Source: Vibrio sp. 10N.286.49.B3 (lineage in GTDB: Bacteria > Pseudomonadota > Gammaproteobacteria > Enterobacterales > Vibrionaceae). Taken from it: a DNA stretch of 64,000 nucleotides. The stretch spans positions 310,001 through 374,000 of the forward strand of contig NZ_MCUV01000001.1 of the NCBI RefSeq assembly GCF_002873395.1, given 5' to 3'. The notes under the pieces were generated by a model, which saw only the letters and a list, made by a program, of their open reading frames with translations, did no database searches and was not told the DNA's origin. Positions 36,631-45,830 of this stretch are shown one piece after another; positions within the stretch are counted from its first letter, which is position 1, and each line of letters begins with the position of its first letter. The position numbers and the translations under genes are program-made.

Positions 36631-37412
36631 GTAGTTTATTAGAAGTGGACAACTTATCAAAAAGCTTCACAACGCGTTCTGGTTTCTTTCGCCGCCATGT
36701 GCATCATGCAGTAAAACCGATTAGCTTTAGTTTAGAGCCTGGGCAAACTATTGGCTTTATCGGTCAAAATGGTTCGGGTAAATCAACGATTGCGCGTATG
36801 CTCGCAGGTATGATAGCCCCAACCTCTGGTGAAATCCGAGTGAATGGTGAGCCTTTAGCCCATAAAGATTACTCCACTCGTTGTAAGTTGATCCGCATGA
36901 TCTTTCAAGATCCCAATACATCACTCAATCCACGCATTCAAATTGGTCGTATTTTAGAAGGTCCGCTTAAGCGTAATACTAATATGACTGAAAGTGCGCG
37001 GATGCTGAGAGTTAAACAGACGTTATTAAGAGTGGGATTATTAGCAGAGCATGCTTATTTCTATCCACAAATGCTCGCTACCGGTCAAAAGCAGCGTGTT
37101 TGTTTGGCAAGGGCTTTGATTCTACAACCTTCGATTATCATTGCTGATGAGGCGTTAAATGGCTTAGATATGGCGATGCGCTCACAAATTATTAATCTAT
37201 TTCTAGAGTTACAAGAAGAAATGGGAGTATCGTTTATCTATGTGTCACAACATATTGGTATTGTTAAACATATCTCCGATAAAATTGTTGTTATGCACGA
37301 AGGAAATGTTGTCGAGTCAGGGGAAACCCAAACTGTACTCTCACAACCACAACATATTGTTACCCAGCGCTTAGTTGAAAGTCATTTTGTAAAGGCGCCA
37401 ACCTACAAATAA
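36627..37412 (+). CDS. sapF: SapF, peptide ABC transporter ATPase
   Basis: A 261-residue second ATPase of the Sap transporter. Walker A is GQNGSGKS at 46-53, the signature loop is LATGQKQ at 150-156 (the Gly-Gln core is kept), and Walker B is IIIADEAL at 170-177. Lacking the long C-terminal extension of SapD, it is the short partner as in E. coli. The operon seems to run on into the following membrane gene, whose start lies 10 bases past the stop. Confidence 0.93.
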   Translation: MSSLLEVDNLSKSFTTRSGFFRRHVHHAVKPISFSLEPGQTIGFIGQNGSGKSTIARMLAGMIAPTSGEIRVNGEPLAHKDYSTRCKLIRMIFQDPNTSLNPRIQIGRILEGPLKRNTNMTESARMLRVKQTLLRVGLLAEHAYFYPQMLATGQKQRVCLARALILQPSIIIADEALNGLDMAMRSQIINLFLELQEEMGVSFIYVSQHIGIVKHISDKIVVMHEGNVVESGETQTVLSQPQHIVTQRLVESHFVKAPTYK

Positions 37413-37422
37413 GGATTTTGTT

Positions 37423-38514
37423 TTGATAAGGACATCTTTTCTCCTACCACTGTTTCAGACCGTGGTAAGGGATAGGTTTATCTATTTTACTACTTTTGCT
37501 ATTTTCTCCATCAGTGTTGCTATTTTATATCAGTATGATTTAACCGATAATATTGTTATTAGCCACTATCTAGCCTTCTTTTTTTCCGCGATTAAATACT
37601 CAATCGCCGTTTATTTAGTTTGCTACTATTTTTACCTCATCACAAAAAGAGAGCCAAGACCAACTCGAGCTTACTTACACGCAATCAAACGTGTTTTCGT
37701 CAAGTGGTATGAAATAGTTAACTTGTTATTTATCATCATTGCTATCTCATTTTGCTTTTCTAGTTTTACCGCTATAAAGCAATCTATCCCCTACATTGTG
37801 CCTTTCTATTTAGACGATCTATTAATTAAGCTCGATTATTTGATGCACTTCAATTCTCATCCATGGGAGTTAACCCATTACCTTTTTTCCGGCCAAGTTT
37901 GGTCTATGGTTATCAACTTTTTGTATAATGTTTGGTTTCTTATTTTGTGGTTCTTTTTAGTTACTATACTGATTTCAGTTAGCAAACCACAGCGACCAAC
38001 CATCATTATTTCATTTTTGCTCTGCTGGTTTATCAACGGTAATATCCTGGCTATCTTACTCTCCTCAGTTGGGCCTGTTTTTTATGGCAATCTCGTTGAT
38101 GGAAGTACACCATATAGCGAGCTTATGACGATGCTCTATCAGCAACACGAACTCTTAATAGAGAGTGACGCATATATCACGTTATGGGCACTAACCACCC
38201 AAGAAGCGCTCTGGGCTACTCATTTAGCGGCTGAAAATAATATTGGCGCGGGTATTTCTGCGATGCCAAGTATGCATGTCTCCATCGCTGTTATGATGGC
38301 TTTGGCTTGCTCGAGTTTGAATAAAAAATTAGGTGTGGTGATGTGGCTATTTGCCGGCATGATTATGATTGGATCTGTGCACTTAGCTTGGCACTATGCT
38401 CTTGATGGTTATGTCAGCTTTATTACTACAACTCTTATATGGAAAACCGTTGGTTATTTCTGCCGCAAGCCTAGTTTGCAACAAGATCGGCGGTTTATAC
38501 CAGTCAGTCAGTAA
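37423..38514 (+). CDS. PAP2-type polytopic membrane enzyme at the end of the sap operon
   Basis: A 363-residue protein with about six membrane helices. The C-terminal third has 'GAGISAMPSMHVSIAVMMAL' and, about 50 residues later, 'HLAWHYALDGY'. These are the SxH and HxxxxxD motifs of the PAP2/inositol-phosphorylceramide-synthase-like group (PAP2_3). Such enzymes cleave or transfer phosphate from lipids on the periplasmic side; the substrate here is unknown. The only fitting start is a TTG at 37423, with AAGGA seven bases ahead and overlapping the sapF stop. It is thus coupled to sapF, which is not usual for sap operons I know. Confidence 0.75.
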   Translation: MIRTSFLLPLFQTVVRDRFIYFTTFAIFSISVAILYQYDLTDNIVISHYLAFFFSAIKYSIAVYLVCYYFYLITKREPRPTRAYLHAIKRVFVKWYEIVNLLFIIIAISFCFSSFTAIKQSIPYIVPFYLDDLLIKLDYLMHFNSHPWELTHYLFSGQVWSMVINFLYNVWFLILWFFLVTILISVSKPQRPTIIISFLLCWFINGNILAILLSSVGPVFYGNLVDGSTPYSELMTMLYQQHELLIESDAYITLWALTTQEALWATHLAAENNIGAGISAMPSMHVSIAVMMALACSSLNKKLGVVMWLFAGMIMIGSVHLAWHYALDGYVSFITTTLIWKTVGYFCRKPSLQQDRRFIPVSQ

Positions 38515-38560
38515 TAAAAAAGCACAGGCTATTACTTTATTAGTAGTAGACCTGTGCTTT
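38515..38560. terminator. Bidirectional terminator
   Basis: A perfect 10-bp stem (38519-38528 with 38551-38560, AAAGCACAGG) has a 22-base loop. An A run before it gives T on the minus strand, and AAGCTTTTT follows on the plus strand. It sits between the convergent PAP2-type and DUF2750 genes and can serve both. Confidence 0.8.
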
Positions 38561-38578
38561 AAGCTTTTTCAACCAATA

Positions 38579-38968
38579 TTAACGGCGAGCAGCCTGTTTC
38601 TTCAATTCAAAGTCGAATTCGTCAGGGTATAAAATAACCCCTTCTTCATTTTCATTTGGAAACACAACCACAGCAAGCTCATCATCTTCTAGGCCAACAG
38701 TCCAACGGCTATGCCATTTATTTAATGAGATAGCTTCCGCTTGGCACGCTTCCCATTCACCTGTTGCCCACTGCTGAGCAAACTCTTGATTTGGCCATAC
38801 AGGAACACAATCTTCATCTTCCGTATTTAACATGACACAGCCATGCTCATCTTTCAGAATCCAAACTTCACGATTAGCAACAATTTCTTTAATACAATAT
38901 TTGAAACGTTGCTCACCATCGTATTTATTAATTGCTTCTATTTGTGTTGTATCCAGCTCTTTTGACAT
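38579..38968 (-). CDS. DUF2750 domain-containing protein
   Basis: A 129-residue acidic soluble protein without signal or membrane segment. Its pattern (RFKYCIKEIVANREVWIL, then VPVWPNQEFAQQW, then VVVFPNENEEGVILYPDEFD) fits the DUF2750 family, whose function is unknown. The ATG at 38968 is taken; a GTG four codons earlier is possible. It lies 39 bases after ppaC on the same strand, so the two may be cotranscribed. Confidence 0.8.
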   Translation of the reverse strand: MSKELDTTQIEAINKYDGEQRFKYCIKEIVANREVWILKDEHGCVMLNTEDEDCVPVWPNQEFAQQWATGEWEACQAEAISLNKWHSRWTVGLEDDELAVVVFPNENEEGVILYPDEFDFELKKQAARR

Positions 38969-39007
38969 AAGAGATCTCACTTAGATATTGATTTGTAAAA
39001 TAACAGC

Positions 39008-39913
39008 TTAAACCAATTCACCTTGTAACCAAGGCCAACCTTGCTTCTTACGGCTTAATGTATTTTCCATCATTAGCATGCCATCTTTTTCATGCTTTTG
39101 AAGTTTCGCGGCCCACTCACCTTTGTATAGAAGACGAGTTTGCGCTGTTGTGATGTCCGTTAGCATTACCGCTGCAAAAGCCAGTTTCTCTTCTTCACAA
39201 CGACGAGCAAGGTCTGCTTCTAAAGCTTCAATCATGCCATCAACTTGAGTTAAAGTTGCTAGTTCAATTTGACCAACAACCACGTCAGCACCATTGAATG
39301 GGTATGCTTTTAGATCTTTCTCTACCAGCTCAGGTGCAGAAAGACCTTCGATGTCCGTTTTCGCAATTAGTAGCGCTTGAATGAAAGCATCAAGATCTTC
39401 AATACCAGCAATTGTCGCCAGTTCTTGAACGGCATCTTTATCTTTTTGTGTACACGTTGGAGAAGCAAAGCCAACCGTATCAGATAGGATTGCAGACATC
39501 ATTAGAATCGCTAGAGGGCGAGTAATTTCAGCCTGTTCCATTTTGAATAAGTTAAACAAAATAGTACAAGTACAGCCAACAGGCCAAATCCAAGCTTCAA
39601 GTGGATTGACTGTCATCACGTCACCTAGACGGTGGTGATCAACGATACCTACGACTTGAGCTTCGCTAATATCATCAGGTGCTTGAGCAAGATCGGTGTA
39701 ATCAACTAGCCACAGTTTCTCACCAGCAACACTTGTACGTAGCTCTGGTTGAGCAACGCCAGCTGTCTCTAGGATATGCTGAGTTTCACGGTTGATTTCA
39801 CCTTGACGAATTGGCATCGCTTCAAGACCACGTGCTTTTAGAAGTTCTGTCGCTACTAGAGCGCTACAAATGCTATCACTATCTGGGTTTTTATGACCAA
39901 CAACTAAAATCAT
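39008..39913 (-). CDS. ppaC: Manganese-dependent inorganic pyrophosphatase
   Basis: A 301-residue DHH-family family-II pyrophosphatase. The metal site is plain: GHKNPDSDSI at 6-15, Asp71 in LVDYTD, and the Asp-His-His of IVDHHR at 92-94. The C-terminal DHHA2 domain carries the 'KTDIEGLSAPELVEKDLKAY' segment and, near the end, 'ENTLSRKKQGWPWL' with the substrate-binding Ser-Arg-Lys-Lys. It hydrolyses pyrophosphate in the cytosol using Mn2+ or Co2+. AGGAAG precedes the ATG. Confidence 0.96.
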   Translation of the reverse strand: MILVVGHKNPDSDSICSALVATELLKARGLEAMPIRQGEINRETQHILETAGVAQPELRTSVAGEKLWLVDYTDLAQAPDDISEAQVVGIVDHHRLGDVMTVNPLEAWIWPVGCTCTILFNLFKMEQAEITRPLAILMMSAILSDTVGFASPTCTQKDKDAVQELATIAGIEDLDAFIQALLIAKTDIEGLSAPELVEKDLKAYPFNGADVVVGQIELATLTQVDGMIEALEADLARRCEEEKLAFAAVMLTDITTAQTRLLYKGEWAAKLQKHEKDGMLMMENTLSRKKQGWPWLQGELV

Positions 39914-40039
39914 CTTTCTTCCTATCTTATTTTCATTCGTCTGATACCAATTTCAGACTTCTTTAACTACTAACGATACTTTACCTGAATTTTCAAGTTT
40001 GTCATCGCTGAGAAAGCATTTCCTTTTCAATAGGAAAGC

Positions 40040-40387
40040 TTATAAGCCAAATCCAATATTCTTCAGTTTGCGTACTGACCTTACACCCCAAGGTGCTAGG
40101 TTTGGTTTAGGGTCGCCCGTTAGGTTACCTAAACAGATGTACCCTTTCTTAAGGTAAAGGTAGAGAAAATCTCCAGCTTCATCTTTATTTAAAAATGGAT
40201 TTTCAGATAAGGTTACTCGCTCAACACGGTGATCTCTTGCTGCCTTAAAAGCTGGGTATGCTTGAGATTTTACTTCCCAATCATCAATGTTATTTAACAA
40301 GACCTTGTCAGACATGTTTGAAGTGGTTTTGCTAAATATCATCATCATTCGCTTTTGTTGCTCAGATGAAATTATGATCATTTCCAT
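40040..40387 (-). CDS. Small hypothetical protein
   Basis: A 115-residue protein that I do not recognise. The N-terminal 25 residues are rich in Met and Ile and may not all be translated (internal ATGs at residues 14 and 25). The rest looks like a folded soluble domain: 'DDWEVKSQAYPAFKAARDHRVERVTLSENPFLN', then 'FLYLYLKKGYICLGNLTG'. AAGAGAA lies about eight bases before the first ATG. It stands alone between efpL and ppaC on the same strand. Coding is supported by length and ordinary amino-acid use only. Confidence 0.55.
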   Translation of the reverse strand: MEMIIISSEQQKRMMMIFSKTTSNMSDKVLLNNIDDWEVKSQAYPAFKAARDHRVERVTLSENPFLNKDEAGDFLYLYLKKGYICLGNLTGDPKPNLAPWGVRSVRKLKNIGFGL

Positions 40388-40475
40388 AAGTGGAGTTCTC
40401 TTAAATAAAAAAGTTATTGTACCAACAAGAACGCAAGAAATATTGAGTAATCGTCTTTTCCACTAATTTTAGCCA

Positions 40476-40526
40476 TAAAAAAACCATTTACCCCTACACT
40501 TCGATAAGAAATAAGGAATAAATGGC
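40476..40526 (-). terminator. Terminator of efpL
   Basis: The stem is 40484-40490 with 40519-40525 (CCATTTA), extended by two C-G pairs after a two-base bulge. On the minus strand it is followed by seven T. It lies about 55 bases beyond the efpL stop. The loop is long, about 24 bases. Confidence 0.7.
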
Positions 40527-40579
40527 ATTTAGTTAGCCTTACTGATGAGATAAACGCTATCAGTAATTAGTTATAATGA

Positions 40580-41146
40580 CTAAGCACGGCTCATGTATTT
40601 GTGCTCAGCAGTATTAACTTTAATTTTGTCACCAGAAGCAATGTACTCAGGTACTTGAACAACTAAGCCAGTTGAAAGCGTTGCTGGTTTAGTACGAGCA
40701 CTTGCTGATGCACCTTTAATTGATGGATCCGTTTCTGTGATAACGAGCTCAACCATAGCAGGTAGTTCAATAGCAACAGGTTGACCGTCAACAGTGAGTA
40801 CTTGCAGACCTTGTGTATCTTCAGTGATGCAAAGTAGCTCTTCTTCAATCGCTTCTTTGTTGAAGTTGTATGGTGTGTAATCTTCATTATCCATGAAGAC
40901 ATACTCGTCACCATCGATGTAAGAGAAGCTTACTTGATGACGTTGAAAATCCGCTAAGCTAATCATTTCGTCAGCTTTAAAGCTTTCATCAGCTTTGCTG
41001 CCCGTTGCTACATCGTAAAGACGCATGCGGTACAAGCTTGCACCAGCACGGCCACTTGGCGTTAATTTACTGATTTCTTTAACAAGGTAAACTTTACCGT
41101 TATGTTCGATCGCAGCGAACTTTTTAATATCACTTGCCTTTGGCAT
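40580..41146 (-). CDS. efpL: Elongation factor P-like protein EfpL (YeiP)
   Basis: A 188-residue EF-P paralogue with three beta-barrel domains. The loop that reaches the peptidyl-transferase centre reads [16 protein letters not shown], so its tip carries Arg rather than the Lys modified in EF-P. This and '[24 protein letters not shown]' match YeiP, now EfpL. It helps ribosomes past stalling motifs including polyproline. It lies downstream of torA but is separated by a good terminator, so it is an independent gene. Confidence 0.94.
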   Translation of the reverse strand: MPKASDIKKFAAIEHNGKVYLVKEISKLTPSGRAGASLYRMRLYDVATGSKADESFKADEMISLADFQRHQVSFSYIDGDEYVFMDNEDYTPYNFNKEAIEEELLCITEDTQGLQVLTVDGQPVAIELPAMVELVITETDPSIKGASASARTKPATLSTGLVVQVPEYIASGDKIKVNTAEHKYMSRA

Positions 41147-41269
41147 ATTACTTTACTCACATAATTTAGTGTTAGGCACAAAATATCATGATCTTAGCCA
41201 TTCATAAATATTTCAAAGCATATTTACGCTAAAAAACGGCGGAAAACATCCAGTCGTTTCGATTGATAT

Positions 41270-41296
41270 AAAAAATGCCCACCAGAGGTGAGCATT
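41270..41296 (-). terminator. Terminator of torECA
   Basis: A 10-bp stem (41274-41283 with 41287-41296, one G-T pair) has a 3-base loop and is followed by six T on the minus strand. It lies 22 bases past the torA stop, so transcription ends here without reaching a torD gene. Confidence 0.88.
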
Positions 41297-41317
41297 TATA
41301 TCGACTAGTGTATCAAC

Positions 41318-43780
41318 TTATACGATTTCGAGTGGTCCACCGAATGACGTAACTGGCGGTAATTCACCTGTGAACTTCTCAATATTAACCTGACATGTGT
41401 TAGCACTGGTTGCTTGAGCAAGCTCTGACGATGGAATATCCTGCGTTAAGGTGTTTGGATCACCATAGGTATCAATCGCACCCACTTTCTCGTTAAGTGG
41501 GCCATACCATGCCCCTTCTTCGATACGAACCACACCAGGTGCATAAGCATCCATAAGGACAGCACCGGCAAGAAGTTGACCACGGTCATTAAAGACACGT
41601 ACCACATCCCCCTCTTTGATGCCTTTTTTCTTAGCATCTTCGGGGTTAATGTAGATCGGCTCGCGCCCTTGTACAGCATAGGTGGCACGGAACTCTTCTG
41701 ATTCACACATCTGTGAGTGCAAACGCTTGTCAGGGTGACAAGATTGCAACCAGTATGGGTGTTTATCAGAACCAGGACCACCGTGAGAACGCTCCGATTT
41801 TTCAAACCACATCGGGTGCTCTTGGCAGAACTCATAGCCCATGTTACCGATGGTACGACTCGTGATTTCAATGAAGCCTGAAGGAGTACCTAGTGCATTG
41901 ATCTCTGGGTCTTCACGGAATGCCGCATGACGAGTCCATGATTTACCAAGACCAAAATCTAAGTAGCCTTTCTCCCAGAACGCTTCAAACTCTGGCATAT
42001 CAAACTTGCCTTCGTTTGACGCTTTACAACTGTCGTACAGTGACTTAACCCATTCCATCTCTGTCATGCCACGAGTGTAATCTTTGTCACGGCCCCAACG
42101 AGCTGTTAAGCCTGTCATGATGTCGAAGTCAGTTTTTGATTGGAACAGTGGATCAACTAACTTTTGCATCGCGATCAAACCACGACCTGAGTATGCGCCG
42201 TAACCATCAATATCGTTACGCTCAAATTGAGTACAAGCTGGCAGAACGATATCAGAGAAACGACATGTTGCAGTCCAAGCGAAATCAATCGATACAACGG
42301 TCTGAAGTGCTTTAAAGGCTTTCTTCATGTTATTGCGATCTTGATGGTGATGCCATGGGTTATTACCACTAAATACCATCATCTTAACGTCTGGCAGTGT
42401 CACAACTGAACCATTCGAATTGATTTTTTTGCCCGGCTCTAACAAGCTATCAACCCAACGTGCGACAGGAATAACACGGCTGTAACCGTTAAAGTCTTGG
42501 TTAGTGTATTTTGGTGTCTGACCTTGATCAATGTTGAGCGGGAAAGAACCCGGTGCTGCAAAGCCAGTCGCTGGTACACCAATACCTGAGTAATGGTGAC
42601 CATAAGAGATACCACCACCTGGTAGACCAATTTGACCAATCATCGCCGCTAGTACAGCTGCCATCCAATAAGGTTGCTCACCGTGCTCTTGACGTTGCAC
42701 ACTCCAACCAACCAAGATTTGTGTACGACCATTAACTAGCATGCGAGCAAAGTCACGGATCTCTTGTGCTGATGCACCACAGATCTCAGCCGCCCATTCC
42801 GGCGTTTTCTCAACTTTATCTTTGGTTTCACCTTGAACGTACTTAATGAAATCTTCAAAGCCTAAACAATAAGTATCAATAAAGTCTTTATCATGTAGAT
42901 CTTGATTGTAAAGTTCGTGAGCAACACCAAGCATAAATGGAACATCGGTATGCGGGTTGATATAACGTAAATCATTACCTAAATAACGAGCGGTTTTATT
43001 GCGCACAGGGTCAACAGAGATCACGTTGATCTCTTTGTTCGCGACTTTCTCTTTTAGCTGCTCTAAGTATGCAAACGAATCATGTGTTTCACACGTCCAA
43101 CCAACTTGCAGGTTCTTAACAGGATCATTACCCCATAGAATAATATTATCACTGTTCTCAAGAATTAAATCCCAAGATGTACCTTGTGCATACACCTCTG
43201 TTGAACCTAAAACGTACGGTAAGATCGTTTGACCTGCACCTGTTGAGTAGTCACCAACTTTCTTCACCGAGTAACCATGAAGACCCGTTGCTCGTGCCAT
43301 GTGGTTAGTACAGCTGTGGAACTGACCCGTTTGGCGCCAACCGGTTTGACCTGTGTGTAAAGCCCATGGACCATAATCTTTTTGAACACGCTCTAACTCA
43401 CGATAGAACAGATCTAAAGCTTCGTCCCATGTCACACGTACAAAGCGGTTATTACCACGAGTGTCCGCTGAATACTTGTGCTTTTTCAGCCAATCAAGAC
43501 GTACCATAGGGTAGCGAACACGTGATGGACTATAAATAATCCCTTTGATGCCGTTAAGCATCTCAGTTGGGTATTTATCTGTCTCTAGTGGCTTAATTTC
43601 TTGAACTTTACCACCCCACACTCGAGCGCGAAATGCACCCCAGTGAGAGCCAGATACTCGCCAAGTACCTTCTGTTTCAGCCGCACTAGCAGACGCCGAG
43701 GCAAGCAAGCTTGGACCAATAATAGACGCCGCACTTGTACCCGCTACACCTTTAAGAAAACTTCTTCGTGTAATTGCCAT
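41318..43780 (-). CDS. torA: Periplasmic trimethylamine N-oxide reductase
   Basis: An 820-residue molybdopterin enzyme that reduces TMAO to trimethylamine in the periplasm as a terminal electron acceptor. The Tat signal is at the N-terminus ([11 protein letters not shown], residues 4-14). The mature part is of the DMSO-reductase family, with '[19 protein letters not shown]', the pterin-binding '[12 protein letters not shown]' region and '[12 protein letters not shown]', close to TorA rather than BisC. GGAG precedes the ATG by seven bases. It is the last gene of torE-torC-torA. The chaperone gene torD is not adjacent. Confidence 0.95.
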   Translation of the reverse strand: MAITRRSFLKGVAGTSAASIIGPSLLASASASAAETEGTWRVSGSHWGAFRARVWGGKVQEIKPLETDKYPTEMLNGIKGIIYSPSRVRYPMVRLDWLKKHKYSADTRGNNRFVRVTWDEALDLFYRELERVQKDYGPWALHTGQTGWRQTGQFHSCTNHMARATGLHGYSVKKVGDYSTGAGQTILPYVLGSTEVYAQGTSWDLILENSDNIILWGNDPVKNLQVGWTCETHDSFAYLEQLKEKVANKEINVISVDPVRNKTARYLGNDLRYINPHTDVPFMLGVAHELYNQDLHDKDFIDTYCLGFEDFIKYVQGETKDKVEKTPEWAAEICGASAQEIRDFARMLVNGRTQILVGWSVQRQEHGEQPYWMAAVLAAMIGQIGLPGGGISYGHHYSGIGVPATGFAAPGSFPLNIDQGQTPKYTNQDFNGYSRVIPVARWVDSLLEPGKKINSNGSVVTLPDVKMMVFSGNNPWHHHQDRNNMKKAFKALQTVVSIDFAWTATCRFSDIVLPACTQFERNDIDGYGAYSGRGLIAMQKLVDPLFQSKTDFDIMTGLTARWGRDKDYTRGMTEMEWVKSLYDSCKASNEGKFDMPEFEAFWEKGYLDFGLGKSWTRHAAFREDPEINALGTPSGFIEITSRTIGNMGYEFCQEHPMWFEKSERSHGGPGSDKHPYWLQSCHPDKRLHSQMCESEEFRATYAVQGREPIYINPEDAKKKGIKEGDVVRVFNDRGQLLAGAVLMDAYAPGVVRIEEGAWYGPLNEKVGAIDTYGDPNTLTQDIPSSELAQATSANTCQVNIEKFTGELPPVTSFGGPLEIV

Positions 43781-43804
43781 TTTTAAACTCCAATTGACGT
43801 CTTA

Positions 43805-44986
43805 TTAGTGGTGACCTTCAGAGAAATCAGAAGAGTGTTTTTGTAGGTACTTCAATACCAACGCCTCTGTATCTGTGTCAAAGTTAACAAATGCGATCAT
43901 ACCGTCTAGCATCCCAACCCAACCATTAGCGCTAAAGTGCCCTTCGTCTGGTTGTGTATGACAAGTTGAACAGTTGCTTGTGTATGCTTCACCTGCTGCA
44001 CTCCAAATCGGTGCAAAATCAGGAACCATAGATTCCTTCTTCATCCACAGGCTAACCGATACCTCTTCCCAAGGAAGACCCGTTAGCTCATCTTCTTTTT
44101 TCTCACCCACTTCAATGATGTCACTGGTCGCCACTTCACGCGTTAAAATAGCGGTAGAAATGTTCATACCAAAGTCTTCTTGTAGCACTCGACCAAAGCC
44201 TTTCGCCTTACGCCAACCGTCAATGTGAACTTCAATCATATCGCCTTTTTCAGCAATAATTTCAACTTGGCTTGCAGGGCTAAGCAAACCCGCTTCTACA
44301 CTTGCTGTTTCATCGGTGTACAGCGGTAAGTGGCGAATAGAAACAACATCGTTACCACTTGAGTAACTCGTATTATTTGCTACTTGCTCAAGATCGCCAA
44401 CAATGCCGCTAGCTGCTGCCATATCCTGTGGAAGGTGGTGAGCAATGCCTTTGTGACAATCAACACAACTCTGATCTCGTTCTGCTGCAGAACTCATTTG
44501 GATACGTGCCGTTGGAGACATAGTATCAAAATCCATAGACTCGTAGTTGTGACAGTTTTTACATTCTAGTGAACCGTTAGCAGAGAAACGATCCCACTCG
44601 TGGCGAGCTAACGCTAAACGACGAGCTTCAAATTTTTCTGGCGTATCAAGATCACCGAAAATTTGTGCAAAGACCTCTTTTGAAGCCTGCATTTTACGTG
44701 CAATTTTATCTGTCCAGTTATGTGGTACGTGACAGTCAGGGCAGGTTGCACGAACACCTGAGTTATTTTTCCAGTGAACTGTATCTTGTAATTCTTCGTA
44801 TACGTTTTCACGCATAGTATGACAACTGATACAAAACTCTTCTGTATTGGTTGCTTCTAGGGCAGTGTTAAATCCTCCCCAGAAAATAACACCAGCGATA
44901 AAGCCACCCATGGTCAGTACACCTAAACTGATGTGTACTGCAGGACGCGTCATCGTCGTCCATAGTTTGGAAATAAAAGATTTCAT
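43805..44986 (-). CDS. torC: Pentahaem c-type cytochrome TorC
   Basis: A 393-residue quinol oxidase subunit that passes electrons to TorA. One N-terminal membrane anchor (about 16-38) precedes four CxxCH haem sites of the NapC/NirT type at 52-56, 82-86, 142-146 and 174-178. A linker of about 160 residues leads to a fifth site, CSTCH, at 339-343. This four-plus-one design is that of TorC rather than NapC. The start has AGAGAG just before it. It is separated from torA by 24 bases. Confidence 0.95.
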   Translation of the reverse strand: MKSFISKLWTTMTRPAVHISLGVLTMGGFIAGVIFWGGFNTALEATNTEEFCISCHTMRENVYEELQDTVHWKNNSGVRATCPDCHVPHNWTDKIARKMQASKEVFAQIFGDLDTPEKFEARRLALARHEWDRFSANGSLECKNCHNYESMDFDTMSPTARIQMSSAAERDQSCVDCHKGIAHHLPQDMAAASGIVGDLEQVANNTSYSSGNDVVSIRHLPLYTDETASVEAGLLSPASQVEIIAEKGDMIEVHIDGWRKAKGFGRVLQEDFGMNISTAILTREVATSDIIEVGEKKEDELTGLPWEEVSVSLWMKKESMVPDFAPIWSAAGEAYTSNCSTCHTQPDEGHFSANGWVGMLDGMIAFVNFDTDTEALVLKYLQKHSSDFSEGHH

Positions 44987-45030
44987 TATTTGCTCTCTTA
45001 AAAAATGGTTACAACAAAAGGATGGCTAAA

Positions 45031-45207
45031 TTAACCATGTACTCCTGGTGGTCCCCATACGAAAACCTGTAACGCCCAAACTAAGAAGCCGTAGCCACCT
45101 ACAAATGCCACACTTAAGATAGGGAAAAGAATGACGGTAATGAATAGAAATGATTTCCACTCTAACCCACTTTTCTCACCACTTTCGATTTTGTTAACAT
45201 CACTCAT
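45031..45207 (-). CDS. torE: TorE, small NapE-like membrane protein
   Basis: A 58-residue protein easily missed because of its size. A polar start (MSDVNKIESGEKSGLEWKS) leads to one long hydrophobic helix and ends in 'VFVWGPPGVHG', the ending typical of TorE/NapE proteins. It is the first gene of the operon, 44 bases before torC. Its role in TMAO respiration is not settled; a helper for the TorC quinol oxidase is plausible. Confidence 0.88.
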   Translation of the reverse strand: MSDVNKIESGEKSGLEWKSFLFITVILFPILSVAFVGGYGFLVWALQVFVWGPPGVHG

Positions 45208-45725
45208 ACATTTTGCCTATTTTGTATTTAGTAACTCAAGATTAATGCTTACTACACATCATCATTTTTAATATCTCTATTAAAAAATATTAGACTATTC
45301 TGCCCCTCAGGTTCAATCAATAACCATCGACCAGACCTTGTTAAGTAACAGTTTTTTGAGCTCATCCAGAGTTGTTAATGATTAAATTATCATGTGTAAA
45401 AACGTGACTAAATATGAAGAAATAATCTATTTTCATATTCCTTCACATATTCACATGTTAACAACATCTTCCATTAACAAACCGTCTTAAACATAACTGA
45501 TAAGAGGCTTAAACCTGCATATACCACACGTAATGTTAATGCAATGTTACTTAGGAAGTACTCATATAAATATAGGCTTTGCAGATAAATTCGACACAAT
45601 TATTGATTGATAATTAACATTAGGTGCGTAGGAAGGTGGCTACATTGAAAGCCCAAAAATCACATTTATGCCTTTGCATTTAGGGATGCGATTGAACAAG
45701 CAAAAGAAAAAGTGGAGTTGGAAAC
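45208..45725. other. Long intergenic region upstream of torECA, with TorR-box-like repeats
   Basis: About 520 bases with no convincing gene. At 45431-45460 three adjacent decamers (TTTCATATTC, CTTCACATAT, TCACATGTTA) resemble the 10-base direct repeats (CTGTTCATAT type) bound by TorR in E. coli, lying about 225 bases before torE. The distance is larger than in E. coli and the match partial. No torR, torS or torT gene lies near. Short open frames at 45640-45750 resemble nothing known to me. Confidence 0.35.
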
Positions 45726-45754
45726 ATGTTATCCACAATTTTTGTGGATAACAT
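45726..45754. promoter_or_regulatory. Perfect inverted pair of consensus DnaA boxes
   Basis: A 13-bp perfect inverted repeat with a 3-base centre. Each arm contains the exact consensus DnaA box: TTATCCACA at 45729-45737 and its reverse TGTGGATAA at 45743-45751, five bases apart. No T run follows and a separate terminator lies nearby, so it is not a terminator. Consensus boxes outside oriC serve to titrate DnaA, regulate genes, or form DARS- or datA-like elements. Which, if any, applies here is unknown. Confidence 0.7.
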
Positions 45755-45767
45755 TGCTATTGATAGG

Positions 45768-45806
45768 ATAAAAAATAGGCTCATTATTGTCATAATGAGC
45801 CTATTT
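45768..45806 (-). terminator. Terminator of the coiled-coil lipoprotein gene
   Basis: A perfect 15-bp stem (45773-45787 with 45792-45806, AAATAGGCTCATTAT) has a 4-base loop and is followed on the minus strand by T residues. It lies about 25 bases past the lipoprotein stop. It is one of the strongest hairpins in the window. Confidence 0.9.
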
Positions 45807-45830
45807 AAAAATGAAGGTCTACAAGTTAAG

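Noticed and set aside
45640-45750. Short open frame or transposase remnant upstream of torE
   Set aside because: Only about 30 codons, no ribosome-binding site, and no similarity I can recognise; the palindrome explains part of the pattern.
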